Source of the DNA: Streptomyces albireticuli
GTDB lineage: Bacteria > Actinomycetota > Actinomycetes > Streptomycetales > Streptomycetaceae
Length of the DNA stretch: 64,000 bases
Reading direction: 5' to 3'
NCBI RefSeq assembly: GCF_021228125.1
Contig: NZ_JAJQQS010000019.1
Span: 124,001 to 188,000 of the forward strand
This document shows positions 1 through 7,937 of the stretch, in pieces. The notes beneath the pieces were generated by a model. It was not told where the DNA came from and did no database searches. It saw nothing but the letters and a program-made list of their open reading frames with translations. How positions within the stretch are numbered: the stretch's first letter is position 1; every line of letters begins with the position of its first letter. The position numbers and the translations under genes are program-made.

Positions 1-505
1 GGATGGAGCAGATGTCCTCGGGGCGGGCCAGGCCCGACACCGGCTCGGCGGGCTCGGCTGCGGCCAGCTCCAGCAGGTCGGTGCCGATCTCGCTGACGCC
101 GAGGGTCAGGACGTGCGGGACCGGGGCCCGGTCGGTGATCTCGGCGGCGCGCGCGGCGTAGGCGGGGTCCACGATCAGCACCCGGGTCTCCACATCGCGG
201 ACGATGGCGGCCTGGGCGTCGGGGGAGAGCTTGTTGTAGAGGTGGGTGACCGGGCAGCCGAGCAGGTTGGCGGCGTAGCGGGCGGCCAGGACCTCGGGGA
301 GGTTCCCGCTGAGCAGCGTGACGGTCTGCCCGCGCTCCAGGCCCTGGGCGCGCAGCGCGTGCGCCAGCCGGTGGATCAGATCACGGAACTCGCCGGCGGT
401 GATCCGCCGCTCCTGGTGTACGAGTGCCTCCCGGGAGGGGGCGGCCCCGAGCGAATCCAGGATGTCGTCCACGAACGAACGAAAGGGCAGGGCGGCAACG
501 GACAT
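1..505 (-). CDS. Acyl-CoA synthetase / AMP-binding enzyme, N-terminal part (runs off the window)
   Basis: The minus-strand frame is open from an ATG at 505 to the window edge, giving about 168 residues with no stop. It starts MSVAALPFRSFVDDIL and contains EALVHQERRITAGEFRDL, then ALRAQGLERGQTVTLLSGN and LYNKLSPDAQAAIV. This is the usual start of the adenylate-forming (ANL) superfamily: a substrate-side helix followed by the first beta-sheet subdomain. The P-loop (SGTTGxPK) and the C-terminal lid lie outside the window, so substrate class cannot be judged. Family members activate a carboxylic acid with ATP and load it onto CoA or a carrier protein. It lies on the same strand as, and downstream of, the degraded TetR gene, so that regulator may once have controlled it. 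Confidence 0.8.
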   Translation of the reverse strand, partial: MSVAALPFRSFVDDILDSLGAAPSREALVHQERRITAGEFRDLIHRLAHALRAQGLERGQTVTLLSGNLPEVLAARYAANLLGCPVTHLYNKLSPDAQAAIVRDVETRVLIVDPAYAARAAEITDRAPVPHVLTLGVSEIGTDLLELAAAEPAEPVSGLARPEDICSI

Positions 506-601
506 GCTCGGACTCCTTGGACGGGTGTGGGGCAGTTCGCGCGCATCGCGTAGTGGCCGGTTTACGGCGCCGTGTCGTGAAGCGCGTGATGCGGGATCGG
601 A

Positions 602-898
602 TCAGGACGCGGGCCCGTTCCGCAGCAGGGCGTCGAGACGGTCAAGGGACCGGATCCAGCTGTCCTGGGTCGCGGAGACGCCGTGACTGAAGCCGCCGGT
701 CGCCTCCAGGCTGATGCGGCCGTGGATGACGCGGCCCAGGAGGCGTACAGCGTGGGCCTGTTCGGGCTCGGTCAGCTCGTAGCCGCGCAGGATCGCCCGC
801 GGCATCAAGGAATGCCTGGGGGCGGCGCTTTCGGCCGCCGTGTCCGGATCGAGCCGGAATCGGGTGGCGGCGGCCAGGCCCGCGCGCTCTCGTGTCAT
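602..898 (-). pseudogene. TetR-family regulator with the DNA-binding half deleted
   Basis: The 98-residue frame keeps a recognisable TetR C-terminal (WHG-type) ligand domain: RFRLDPDTAAESAAPRHS, AILRGYELTEPEQAHAVRLLGRVIHG, then SLEATGGFSH and a final SLDRLDALLRN. Full-length relatives are about 190-200 residues, with a helix-turn-helix in the first 50-60. Here only about eight starter residues (MTRERAGL) precede the ligand domain, so roughly 90 residues including the helix-turn-helix appear to be missing by an in-frame internal deletion. A start codon and a 9-bp palindrome upstream (932-954) survive. It may be a dead gene, or a short effector-binding or dimerising fragment. The family call is firm; the deletion is inferred from length and alignment from memory. 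Confidence 0.7.
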
Positions 899-931
899 GG
901 CTCCCCCTCAGCGATCTTATGGGATTTTGAA

Positions 932-954
932 GTTGCCTGATCTCGTCAGGCAAC
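932..954. promoter_or_regulatory. Palindromic TetR-type operator
   Basis: GTTGCCTGA and TCAGGCAAC form a perfect 9-bp inverted repeat around a 5-base centre (TCTCG), ending 34 bases upstream of the truncated TetR start. Size, spacing and position fit the self-regulatory operator of a TetR protein. The rest of the 899-1178 gap (280 bases, between the TetR remnant and the PKS operon) must hold the PKS promoter, but I see no convincing -35/-10 pair. Confidence 0.6.
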
Positions 955-1178
955 CCGTTTTGTCGTCCGTGACGCCGTCGCATGGGCAGAGGCCCGGGCG
1001 GCAGGTCCTCGGCCCGGCCGGTGATCCGCGTGGTGACCTCGGCTGCCGCACACGCCGTGCTCTCGTCGGCTACCGGATGGACTTGCGCTCGTAGGAGTGA
1101 ACTTCCTTCCGCTAAGCATTACTTGGCGCGCACGATGGAGAAGTTGATCGGTGTCGGCACGCACGAAGGAGGCATCCC

Positions 1179-4100
1179 TTGGCGGTGGCAACGGCCCTGC
1201 CCCTGGTGATCGGCGTCAGCCCCTTCGGGGAGCCGGACGCGCGGCTCGCCGCCGCCGTCAGCAGAGCGGGCGGGCTCGGGGTCGTCGACCTCGGAAGCGC
1301 TGCCGGGGCCGCCCGTGACGCGCTGGAGCTCGCCCGGGCCTGGACACCCGGCTCCTTCGGTGTCAGGGTCTCCGCCGAGTGCGCGCTGCGGCCCGACGAG
1401 CTCTTCACGCTCGACGGCGACGGCTTGTCCCACGTACTGACCGCGCCCGACTCCCCCTTGGGCCCGGGAGCCTTCCGCCCCGGAACCGTCATCGCGGAGG
1501 TGCGCTGCCCGCGTGAGGCCCGTGCGGCGGTGGCCGCCGGAGCGGTCGGTATCGTCGCGCGGGGCAGCGAGTGCGGTGGGCCGGCCGGTGAGCTGTCCAC
1601 GTTCGTCCTGCTCCAGCAGCTCCTCGACGACGACCGGATCAGCGTGCCCGTGTGGGCCTGCGGCGGCATCGGGCCGCACACCGCCGCTGCCGCCGTCCTC
1701 GGTGGCGCCGCCGGGGTGGTCCTCGACGTCCAGCTCGCCCTCCTGGACGAGGCCGACACCGCGCCCGGGCTCGCCGCGGCCCTGCGGTTCCTGGACGGCA
1801 CGGAAACCCTCCACGAGAACGGCTACCGTCACCTCGACCCGAGCAAGGCCCCGGGCCTCCCCGGGACCCTGCGCGGCAGACCGCCGCAACTCGGCCAAGA
1901 CGCCTTCCTCGCCCGCCGCTTCGCGCGGGCGTACAAATCCGTGCCCGTCGCCGTGCGAGCCGTCCATGACGCCGCCGACCGGGCCGCACGGGACCGGAGC
2001 GCGCCCGAAGCGCTGCGGCCCGGCTCTCCGATGAGCCGTGCGCTCGGCACGGAACTGCCCGTCGTTCAAGGGCCGATGACGCGCGTCAGCGACCGGCCGG
2101 GTTTCGCGGCGGCCGTCGCGGACGCCGGGGGACTGCCGTTCCTCGCCCTGGCGCTCGCGGGTCCGGAGGACACCCGGACCCTGCTCGAAGGGACCCGCGC
2201 CGAGCTCGGAGACCGCCCCTGGGGCGTCGGCCTCCTCGGCTTCGCGCCCGAGGACGTCCGGGCCGCCCAGCTCGCGGCCGTGCGTGACGCCCGCCCCACC
2301 CACGCGATCATCGCGGGCGGCCGGCCCGCGCAGGCCGCCGATCTGGAGAAGCACGGCGTCCGTACGTTCCTGCACGTACCCTCGCCGGGCTTGCTGGAGC
2401 AATTCCTCGCGGCGGGCGCCCGGCGCTTCGTCTTCGAGGGCGCCGAATGCGGCGGCCACATCGGACCGTACAACAGCTTCCCTCTCTGGGAGGCCCAACT
2501 CGCCGTCCTCGACGACTTCCTTGCCGCGCGGCGCGACGAAGGCGACCCCGCGCCGGAGGTGCTCTTCGCGGGCGGCATCCACGACGAGCGCTCGGCCGCC
2601 ATGGTCGCCGCGCTCGGCTGCGGAATCCGCGCGCGCGGCGCCGCCACCGGCATCATCATGGGCACCGCCTACCTCTTCACCGAGGAAGCCGTCGCCCGCG
2701 ACGCCATCCGCCCCCTGTACCAGCGGCAGGCGATCGCCGCCGGGCGGACCGCCGTCCTGCGTACCGGGCCCGGTCAGGCGACCCGCTGCCTGCCCAGCCC
2801 GTACTGCGACACGCACGAGGCCCACAGAGAGGAACTGAGCAGACGGGGCGTGCCCGAGCGGCAGGCGTGGGAGGAGCTGGAGCGGCTCAACCTCGGAAGG
2901 CTGCGGATCGCGGGCAAGGGCGTGGAGCGCGTCGAAGGCACCCTTCAGGGCGTCGACGAGCCACGGCAGCTCGCCGAGGGCCTCTTCATGGCCGGTGAGG
3001 CCGCCGTCCTGCGTACCGCCACGACCACCGTCGCCGCATTGCACCGTCAGGTCGGCGAAGCGGCGGCGCAGTTCTACGAGCGGCGTGCGAAAGCGACGTC
3101 GGCGCCGTCACCCTCGGGCGGGGAAGGGGCGGCGGCACCCGAACCGCTGGGCATCGCCGTCATCGGCATGGCCTGTGTGTTCCCGGAGGCCCCGGACCTG
3201 ACCGCCTTCTGGGGCAATGTGCTCTCCGGCGTCGACGCCGTCACCGAGATTCCGCCCGAACGCTGGGACGTCTCCGTCCACCACGGGCCCGGGGCTACCG
3301 CACACGACGTGTCCGCCTCCAAGTGGGGCGGCTTCCTGCCCCGCGTCCCGTTCGACCCACTGCGCTACGGCATCCCCCCGGCCTCCCTGCCCGCCATCGA
3401 ACCCGTCCAGCTGCTCGCGCTGGAGACCGCCGCGCGGGCCTTGGCGGACGCCGGCTACGACCACCGTGAGCCACCCCGGGACCGCACCTGCGTGATCTTC
3501 GGCGCGGGCTCCGGCAGCGACACCTCGGACGCCGCCGTCCTGCGCGCCGTCCTGCCCTCCTACCTCGGCCGCCTCCCCGAGGAGCTGGCCGCCCGGCTGC
3601 CCGCCCTCTCCGAGGACACCTTCCCCGGCATGCTCGGCAACGTCATCGCCGGGCGCATCGCGAACCGGCTCGGCCTCGGCGGCGCCAACTACACCGTCGA
3701 CGCGGCCTGCGCCTCCTCCCTGACCGCCGTCGACGCCGCCTGCGCCCAGCTGCGCGGCGGGGCCGCGGACCTCGCCCTGTGCGGGGGCGCCGACCTCCAC
3801 AACGGCATCAAGGACTACCTCCTCTTCTCCTCCGCCCGCGTCCTCTCACCGACCGGCCGGTGCCGCCCCTTCGACGCCGGAGCCGACGGCATCGCGCTCG
3901 GCGAGGGCGTCGCCTGCGTCGTCCTCAAGAGGCTCGCGGACGCCGAGCGCGACGGCGACCGCGTCTACGCCGTCATCGAGTCCGTGGGCAGCAGCAGCGA
4001 CGGGCGTTCGCTCGGGCTCACGGCGCCCCGCCGGGAGGGGCAGCGCGCCGCCCTGGAAAGGGCCTACGCGCAGGCCCGCATCGCCCCTTCCGCCGTGGGA

Positions 4101-7100
4101 GTCATCGAAGCACACGGCACCGGTACGGCCGTCGGCGACCGCGCCGAACTCGCCGCGCTCACCGAGGTGTTCACCGAATCCGGGGCGGCACCGGGAAGCT
4201 GCGTCATCGGCTCGGTCAAGTCCCAGATCGGGCACACCAAGTGTGCCGCCGGGCTCGCCGGGCTGATCAAGACCGCCCTCGCGGTGCACACGGGCGTACG
4301 GCCGCCCACCCTGCATCTGCGGCGGCCCGACCCCGCCTGGGACGCGGACAGCAGCCCGTTCGTCTTCCACGACAGGCCGCTGCCGTGGGCGCGGCCCGTA
4401 GGGCAGCGGGTCGGGGGTGTGAGCGCCTTCGGCTTCGGCGGCGCCAACTTCCACGCCGTGCTGCGGGGCCACGCCGGAGCCGCGCCACCGCGCTGCGGCC
4501 ACGACCTCTGGCCCGCCGAACTCCTCGTACTGCGAAACGCGGAAGACGCGCGCGAGATGCTGCGGCTGACGGAGATCAACGACCGCTCCGGGCGGCCCTG
4601 GCGACTGCGCGACCTCGCCCTGACCGCCGCCCGCCGCACCGGAGCGCACCGGGCCGGCGCCGCCGTGGTCGCGGCATCCCTCGACGAACTGCCGGAGCTG
4701 CTGCGGGCGGTGATCGCGGGGGAGCCGAGAAAGGGGGTGTTTCTACCGGAGCAGTATGAGCTGCCTGAGGCGCCGGATGGTGGCAGTGCCGGCGCGGAGC
4801 GGTCGGACACCCCTGATCCCGGCAAGATCGCTGTCCTCTTCCCCGGCCAGGGCAGCCAACGCCCCGGCATGCTCGCCGACCTCCTCATCGCCTTCCCCGA
4901 TACCCGGCGCCACCTGCGCCGGGCGCCCGCCGACGTCCTCTTTCCCCCCGCGACGTTCGACGACGCGACCCGCGAAGCCGGGCGCGCTCGCCTCGCCGCC
5001 ACCCGTCACGCCCAGCCCGCCCTGGGGGCCGTCTGCCTGGCCGCCCATGACGTGCTCAAGAGGTTCGGCGTACGGGCCGACATGGCGGCCGGCCACTCGT
5101 ACGGGGAACTGGTCGCCCTCGGCGCGGCGGGCGTGATCTCCCCCGACGCCGTGCTGGACCTCAGCGTCGCGCGCGCCGAGGCGATCGCCGAAGCGGTGGG
5201 GGACGAACCCGGCACCATGGCCGTCGTCGCGGCGGAACCGGGGGAGGCCGAGGAGCTTCTCAAGGAGGCCGGGCTGCTGGGCAAGGTGGTCGTCGCCAAC
5301 CACAACGCGCCCGCCCAGAGCGTCGTCTCGGGGAGCGCCCCGGCCATCGAGCGGGCCCTCGCCGCCGCTGCCGGCGCCGGGCTGGCCACGCGCCGCCTCC
5401 CCGTTTCCTGCGCCTTCCACAGCCCTCTCGTCGCGGGGGCCGTGGAGAAATTCGCCCGGAAGCTGGACGGTCGCTCCTTCCGTACGCCCGAATTCCCGGT
5501 CTGGTCCAACACGACGGCCGACCGTTATCCGGACGGTTCCTCGGGCGTACGGGAGCGGCTTGCCGAGCAGATCGCCGCGCCCGTGCGGTTCGTCGAGCAG
5601 ATCGAGGCGATGTACGAGGCCGGGGCGCGGGTGTTCGTCGAAGCGGGGCCCGGAACGGTGCTCACGGGACTGGTCCGTGCCGTTCTCGGCTCACGCCCGC
5701 ACCTCGCCGTCCCCTTCGAACCGCACCCGGACGCCGGGCTGCCCGGGCACCTCCAGGCCCTGGCCCGTCTGGCGGTGGCGGGCGTCCCGGTGGTGGCGGA
5801 GCGGCTGTTCGCCGGGCGCGACGCGCGCGTCGCCGACCCGGAGGCGGTACCGGAGCGGACGGGCTGGACGGTCGACGGGCACCTCGTCCGCACGGCCGAC
5901 GGGGCGCCGCTGCCCGGGGGACTGCAACCGGCGCGGCGGATCGGGTCCCTCGCGCCACCTCCCGAGCGAACGGACGGCCCCGGCCTGCTGACCGAATTCC
6001 TCCGGGGAAGCCGGGAGATGGTGGCGGCACAGCGGGACGTACTGCTGGCGTACTTCGGCGCGGGGCAGGCGGCGCGGACATCGGACATGCCGGACGCTCC
6101 GGCCGTGCCCGTGTCCCTGCCCGCGCCCGCGCCCGCGCCCGTGCCCGAACCGAGGGCCGAGGCCGTCACCGCCGCTGCCGGACCGGACGTGCTGAGGACG
6201 GTGCGGTCCGTGATCAGCGAGCGGACCGGCTATCCGCTGGAACTCATCGAGCCCGACCTGGACCTCGAAGCCGAGCTGAGCATCGACTCGATCAAGCGCA
6301 CCGAGATCGTGGGAGAGCTCGGCCGACGGCTGACCGGAGCGGCCGGTACGGATCGGAACGCGCCGGCGGACCAGGATCTGGAAGACCTGCTCCAGGCCCG
6401 CACGGCGGCGGCACTCGCGGACCGGCTGAAGGCGAGGCTGCTCGGCGAGCGGCAGGAGGAGGAAGCCGCCCCGACGCCCGCGGGCGCCACGGCCACCGCG
6501 CGATACCTGCTCCGGGACGCCCCGCTCACCGGTGCGCCCGAGCCCGACGACGCCGCCCTGCGCGGGCGCCGCTTCCTGGTGCTGTCCGAGGACACGCCAC
6601 TCGCTCGCGCGCTCGTCGAGCGCCTCCGCGCGCTCGGGGCCGCCGCCCGGTCCGGTAGCCGTCCGGGCCCGGAAGAGAGCCACCGGTGCGATGACGGCGT
6701 CATCCACCTCGCCGCATTCGGGCCCGGCACCGACCCCGTGCTGCCGGCCGGATTCCCGCTGTTCCAAGCCGTCCTGCGCGACGGCCCGCGCTGGCTGCTG
6801 TGCGCCCGGCCCGCCGGACAGGACACCCGCACGGCGGGGCTGGACGGGTTCTTCCGAGCCGTCGCGCGGGAGTACCCGGACACCCTGGCCCGCGCCGTCA
6901 CGCTCGCCCCCGACCGCCCCGTCACCGCGCTCGCGGACGACCTCGTCCGTGAACTCCTCGCCCCCGACCGGTGCCCCGTCGTCCGCCACACCGCCGAAGG
7001 CGTCCGACTGGGGCCGGAGCTCCACCCGGCCCCGCTCGGGCCCGAGACCGACGGTGACGCCACGGCGAACGCCCTCGCCGCCGGTCTCGGCCCCGGCAGC

Positions 7101-7937
7101 GTGGCCCTCCTCGCCGGCGGGGCCCGGGGCATCACGGCCCGCGTCGCCACCACCCTCGCCGCCGCCGGATGCCGCGTCGAGCTCCTGGGCCGCACCGACA
7201 TGGCCGACGCCGCGGAGGACCCCGACACCGGCCGGGCCCCCGGCATCACCGCCCTGCGCTCGGTCCTCGCCGGGCGCGGGGGCCTGGCCACCGCCGAGAT
7301 CGACCGCGAGGCCCGCCGTGTCCTCGCCCGGCGCGAAGTCGCCGCGACCCTCGCCGAGATCGCCGCCGCCGGCGGGCAGGCCCGCTACCACTGTCTCGAC
7401 CTCCGGGACGCCGCGGCCGTGCACGCGACCCTCAAGGACATCCACGCCCGGACGGGCCGCGTCGACGCCGTCGTCCACGCGGCCGGCGTCATCGAGGACC
7501 AGCTGCTCGCCGACAAACAGCCCGGCTCCTTCGAGCGCGTCCACGGCACCAAGGTGGACGGCGCCCACGCCCTCCTCTCCGCCCTGCGCGGCCTGCCCTC
7601 GCTGCCGCGCCTGACCGTCCTGTTCGGCTCCGTCACCGCCGTCCTCGGCAACCGGGGCCAAGCCGACTACAGTGCCGCCAACGACGCCCTCGCGGCCCTG
7701 GGCCGGCACTGGCGGCGGGACACCGGAAGCCGCACGCTCACCGTCCACTGGGGCCCGTGGGCGCCCGACCCGTCCCACCCCGGCATGGTCGGGCCGGAAC
7801 TCGCCCGTGAATTCGCCCGCAACGGCATCGGGCTCATCGACCCGGAGGACGGTGTACGCGCCCTGTTCCGCGAACTCGCCCACGGCCACGCGGACGTCGA
7901 CGAGGTGGTCCTCACGGCTCCGGGCAGGCTCCCGTGA
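1179..7937 (+). CDS. PUFA/glycolipid-type polyketide synthase subunit A (flavin barrels-KS-AT-ACP-KR)
   Basis: The 2252-residue protein starts at a TTG, with AGGAGG six bases upstream. In order it shows: two successive FMN-dependent TIM-barrel halves like nitronate monooxygenase/PfaD enoyl reductase (about 1-270, with ARGSECGGPAGELS; about 290-600, with VVQGPMTRVS and EGAECGGHIGPYNSFP); a ketosynthase (about 654-1090; Cys844 in VDAACASSL, His979 in HGTGT); an acyltransferase (about 1215-1530; Ser1307 in GHSYGEL and CAFHSPL, malonyl-type); one ACP (Ser1704 in LSIDSIKRTEI); and a ketoreductase (about 1970-2200; [36 protein letters not shown]). Order and ACP motif match PUFA synthases and hglE-type glycolipid synthases, and resemble the Streptomyces coelicolor cluster annotated as eicosapentaenoic-acid-like. 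It would build a chain iteratively with subunit B. There is only one ACP, against four or more in true PUFA synthases. The next gene starts inside its stop codon. Confidence 0.93.
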   Translation: MAVATALPLVIGVSPFGEPDARLAAAVSRAGGLGVVDLGSAAGAARDALELARAWTPGSFGVRVSAECALRPDELFTLDGDGLSHVLTAPDSPLGPGAFRPGTVIAEVRCPREARAAVAAGAVGIVARGSECGGPAGELSTFVLLQQLLDDDRISVPVWACGGIGPHTAAAAVLGGAAGVVLDVQLALLDEADTAPGLAAALRFLDGTETLHENGYRHLDPSKAPGLPGTLRGRPPQLGQDAFLARRFARAYKSVPVAVRAVHDAADRAARDRSAPEALRPGSPMSRALGTELPVVQGPMTRVSDRPGFAAAVADAGGLPFLALALAGPEDTRTLLEGTRAELGDRPWGVGLLGFAPEDVRAAQLAAVRDARPTHAIIAGGRPAQAADLEKHGVRTFLHVPSPGLLEQFLAAGARRFVFEGAECGGHIGPYNSFPLWEAQLAVLDDFLAARRDEGDPAPEVLFAGGIHDERSAAMVAALGCGIRARGAATGIIMGTAYLFTEEAVARDAIRPLYQRQAIAAGRTAVLRTGPGQATRCLPSPYCDTHEAHREELSRRGVPERQAWEELERLNLGRLRIAGKGVERVEGTLQGVDEPRQLAEGLFMAGEAAVLRTATTTVAALHRQVGEAAAQFYERRAKATSAPSPSGGEGAAAPEPLGIAVIGMACVFPEAPDLTAFWGNVLSGVDAVTEIPPERWDVSVHHGPGATAHDVSASKWGGFLPRVPFDPLRYGIPPASLPAIEPVQLLALETAARALADAGYDHREPPRDRTCVIFGAGSGSDTSDAAVLRAVLPSYLGRLPEELAARLPALSEDTFPGMLGNVIAGRIANRLGLGGANYTVDAACASSLTAVDAACAQLRGGAADLALCGGADLHNGIKDYLLFSSARVLSPTGRCRPFDAGADGIALGEGVACVVLKRLADAERDGDRVYAVIESVGSSSDGRSLGLTAPRREGQRAALERAYAQARIAPSAVGVIEAHGTGTAVGDRAELAALTEVFTESGAAPGSCVIGSVKSQIGHTKCAAGLAGLIKTALAVHTGVRPPTLHLRRPDPAWDADSSPFVFHDRPLPWARPVGQRVGGVSAFGFGGANFHAVLRGHAGAAPPRCGHDLWPAELLVLRNAEDAREMLRLTEINDRSGRPWRLRDLALTAARRTGAHRAGAAVVAASLDELPELLRAVIAGEPRKGVFLPEQYELPEAPDGGSAGAERSDTPDPGKIAVLFPGQGSQRPGMLADLLIAFPDTRRHLRRAPADVLFPPATFDDATREAGRARLAATRHAQPALGAVCLAAHDVLKRFGVRADMAAGHSYGELVALGAAGVISPDAVLDLSVARAEAIAEAVGDEPGTMAVVAAEPGEAEELLKEAGLLGKVVVANHNAPAQSVVSGSAPAIERALAAAAGAGLATRRLPVSCAFHSPLVAGAVEKFARKLDGRSFRTPEFPVWSNTTADRYPDGSSGVRERLAEQIAAPVRFVEQIEAMYEAGARVFVEAGPGTVLTGLVRAVLGSRPHLAVPFEPHPDAGLPGHLQALARLAVAGVPVVAERLFAGRDARVADPEAVPERTGWTVDGHLVRTADGAPLPGGLQPARRIGSLAPPPERTDGPGLLTEFLRGSREMVAAQRDVLLAYFGAGQAARTSDMPDAPAVPVSLPAPAPAPVPEPRAEAVTAAAGPDVLRTVRSVISERTGYPLELIEPDLDLEAELSIDSIKRTEIVGELGRRLTGAAGTDRNAPADQDLEDLLQARTAAALADRLKARLLGERQEEEAAPTPAGATATARYLLRDAPLTGAPEPDDAALRGRRFLVLSEDTPLARALVERLRALGAAARSGSRPGPEESHRCDDGVIHLAAFGPGTDPVLPAGFPLFQAVLRDGPRWLLCARPAGQDTRTAGLDGFFRAVAREYPDTLARAVTLAPDRPVTALADDLVRELLAPDRCPVVRHTAEGVRLGPELHPAPLGPETDGDATANALAAGLGPGSVALLAGGARGITARVATTLAAAGCRVELLGRTDMADAAEDPDTGRAPGITALRSVLAGRGGLATAEIDREARRVLARREVAATLAEIAAAGGQARYHCLDLRDAAAVHATLKDIHARTGRVDAVVHAAGVIEDQLLADKQPGSFERVHGTKVDGAHALLSALRGLPSLPRLTVLFGSVTAVLGNRGQADYSAANDALAALGRHWRRDTGSRTLTVHWGPWAPDPSHPGMVGPELAREFARNGIGLIDPEDGVRALFRELAHGHADVDEVVLTAPGRLP

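Noticed and set aside
1119-3044. Long open minus-strand frames opposite the first synthase gene
   Set aside because: They are antisense shadows caused by high GC at third positions; the translations are low-complexity Gly/Arg/Ala text without domains, while the plus strand encodes clear flavin-barrel and KS motifs.
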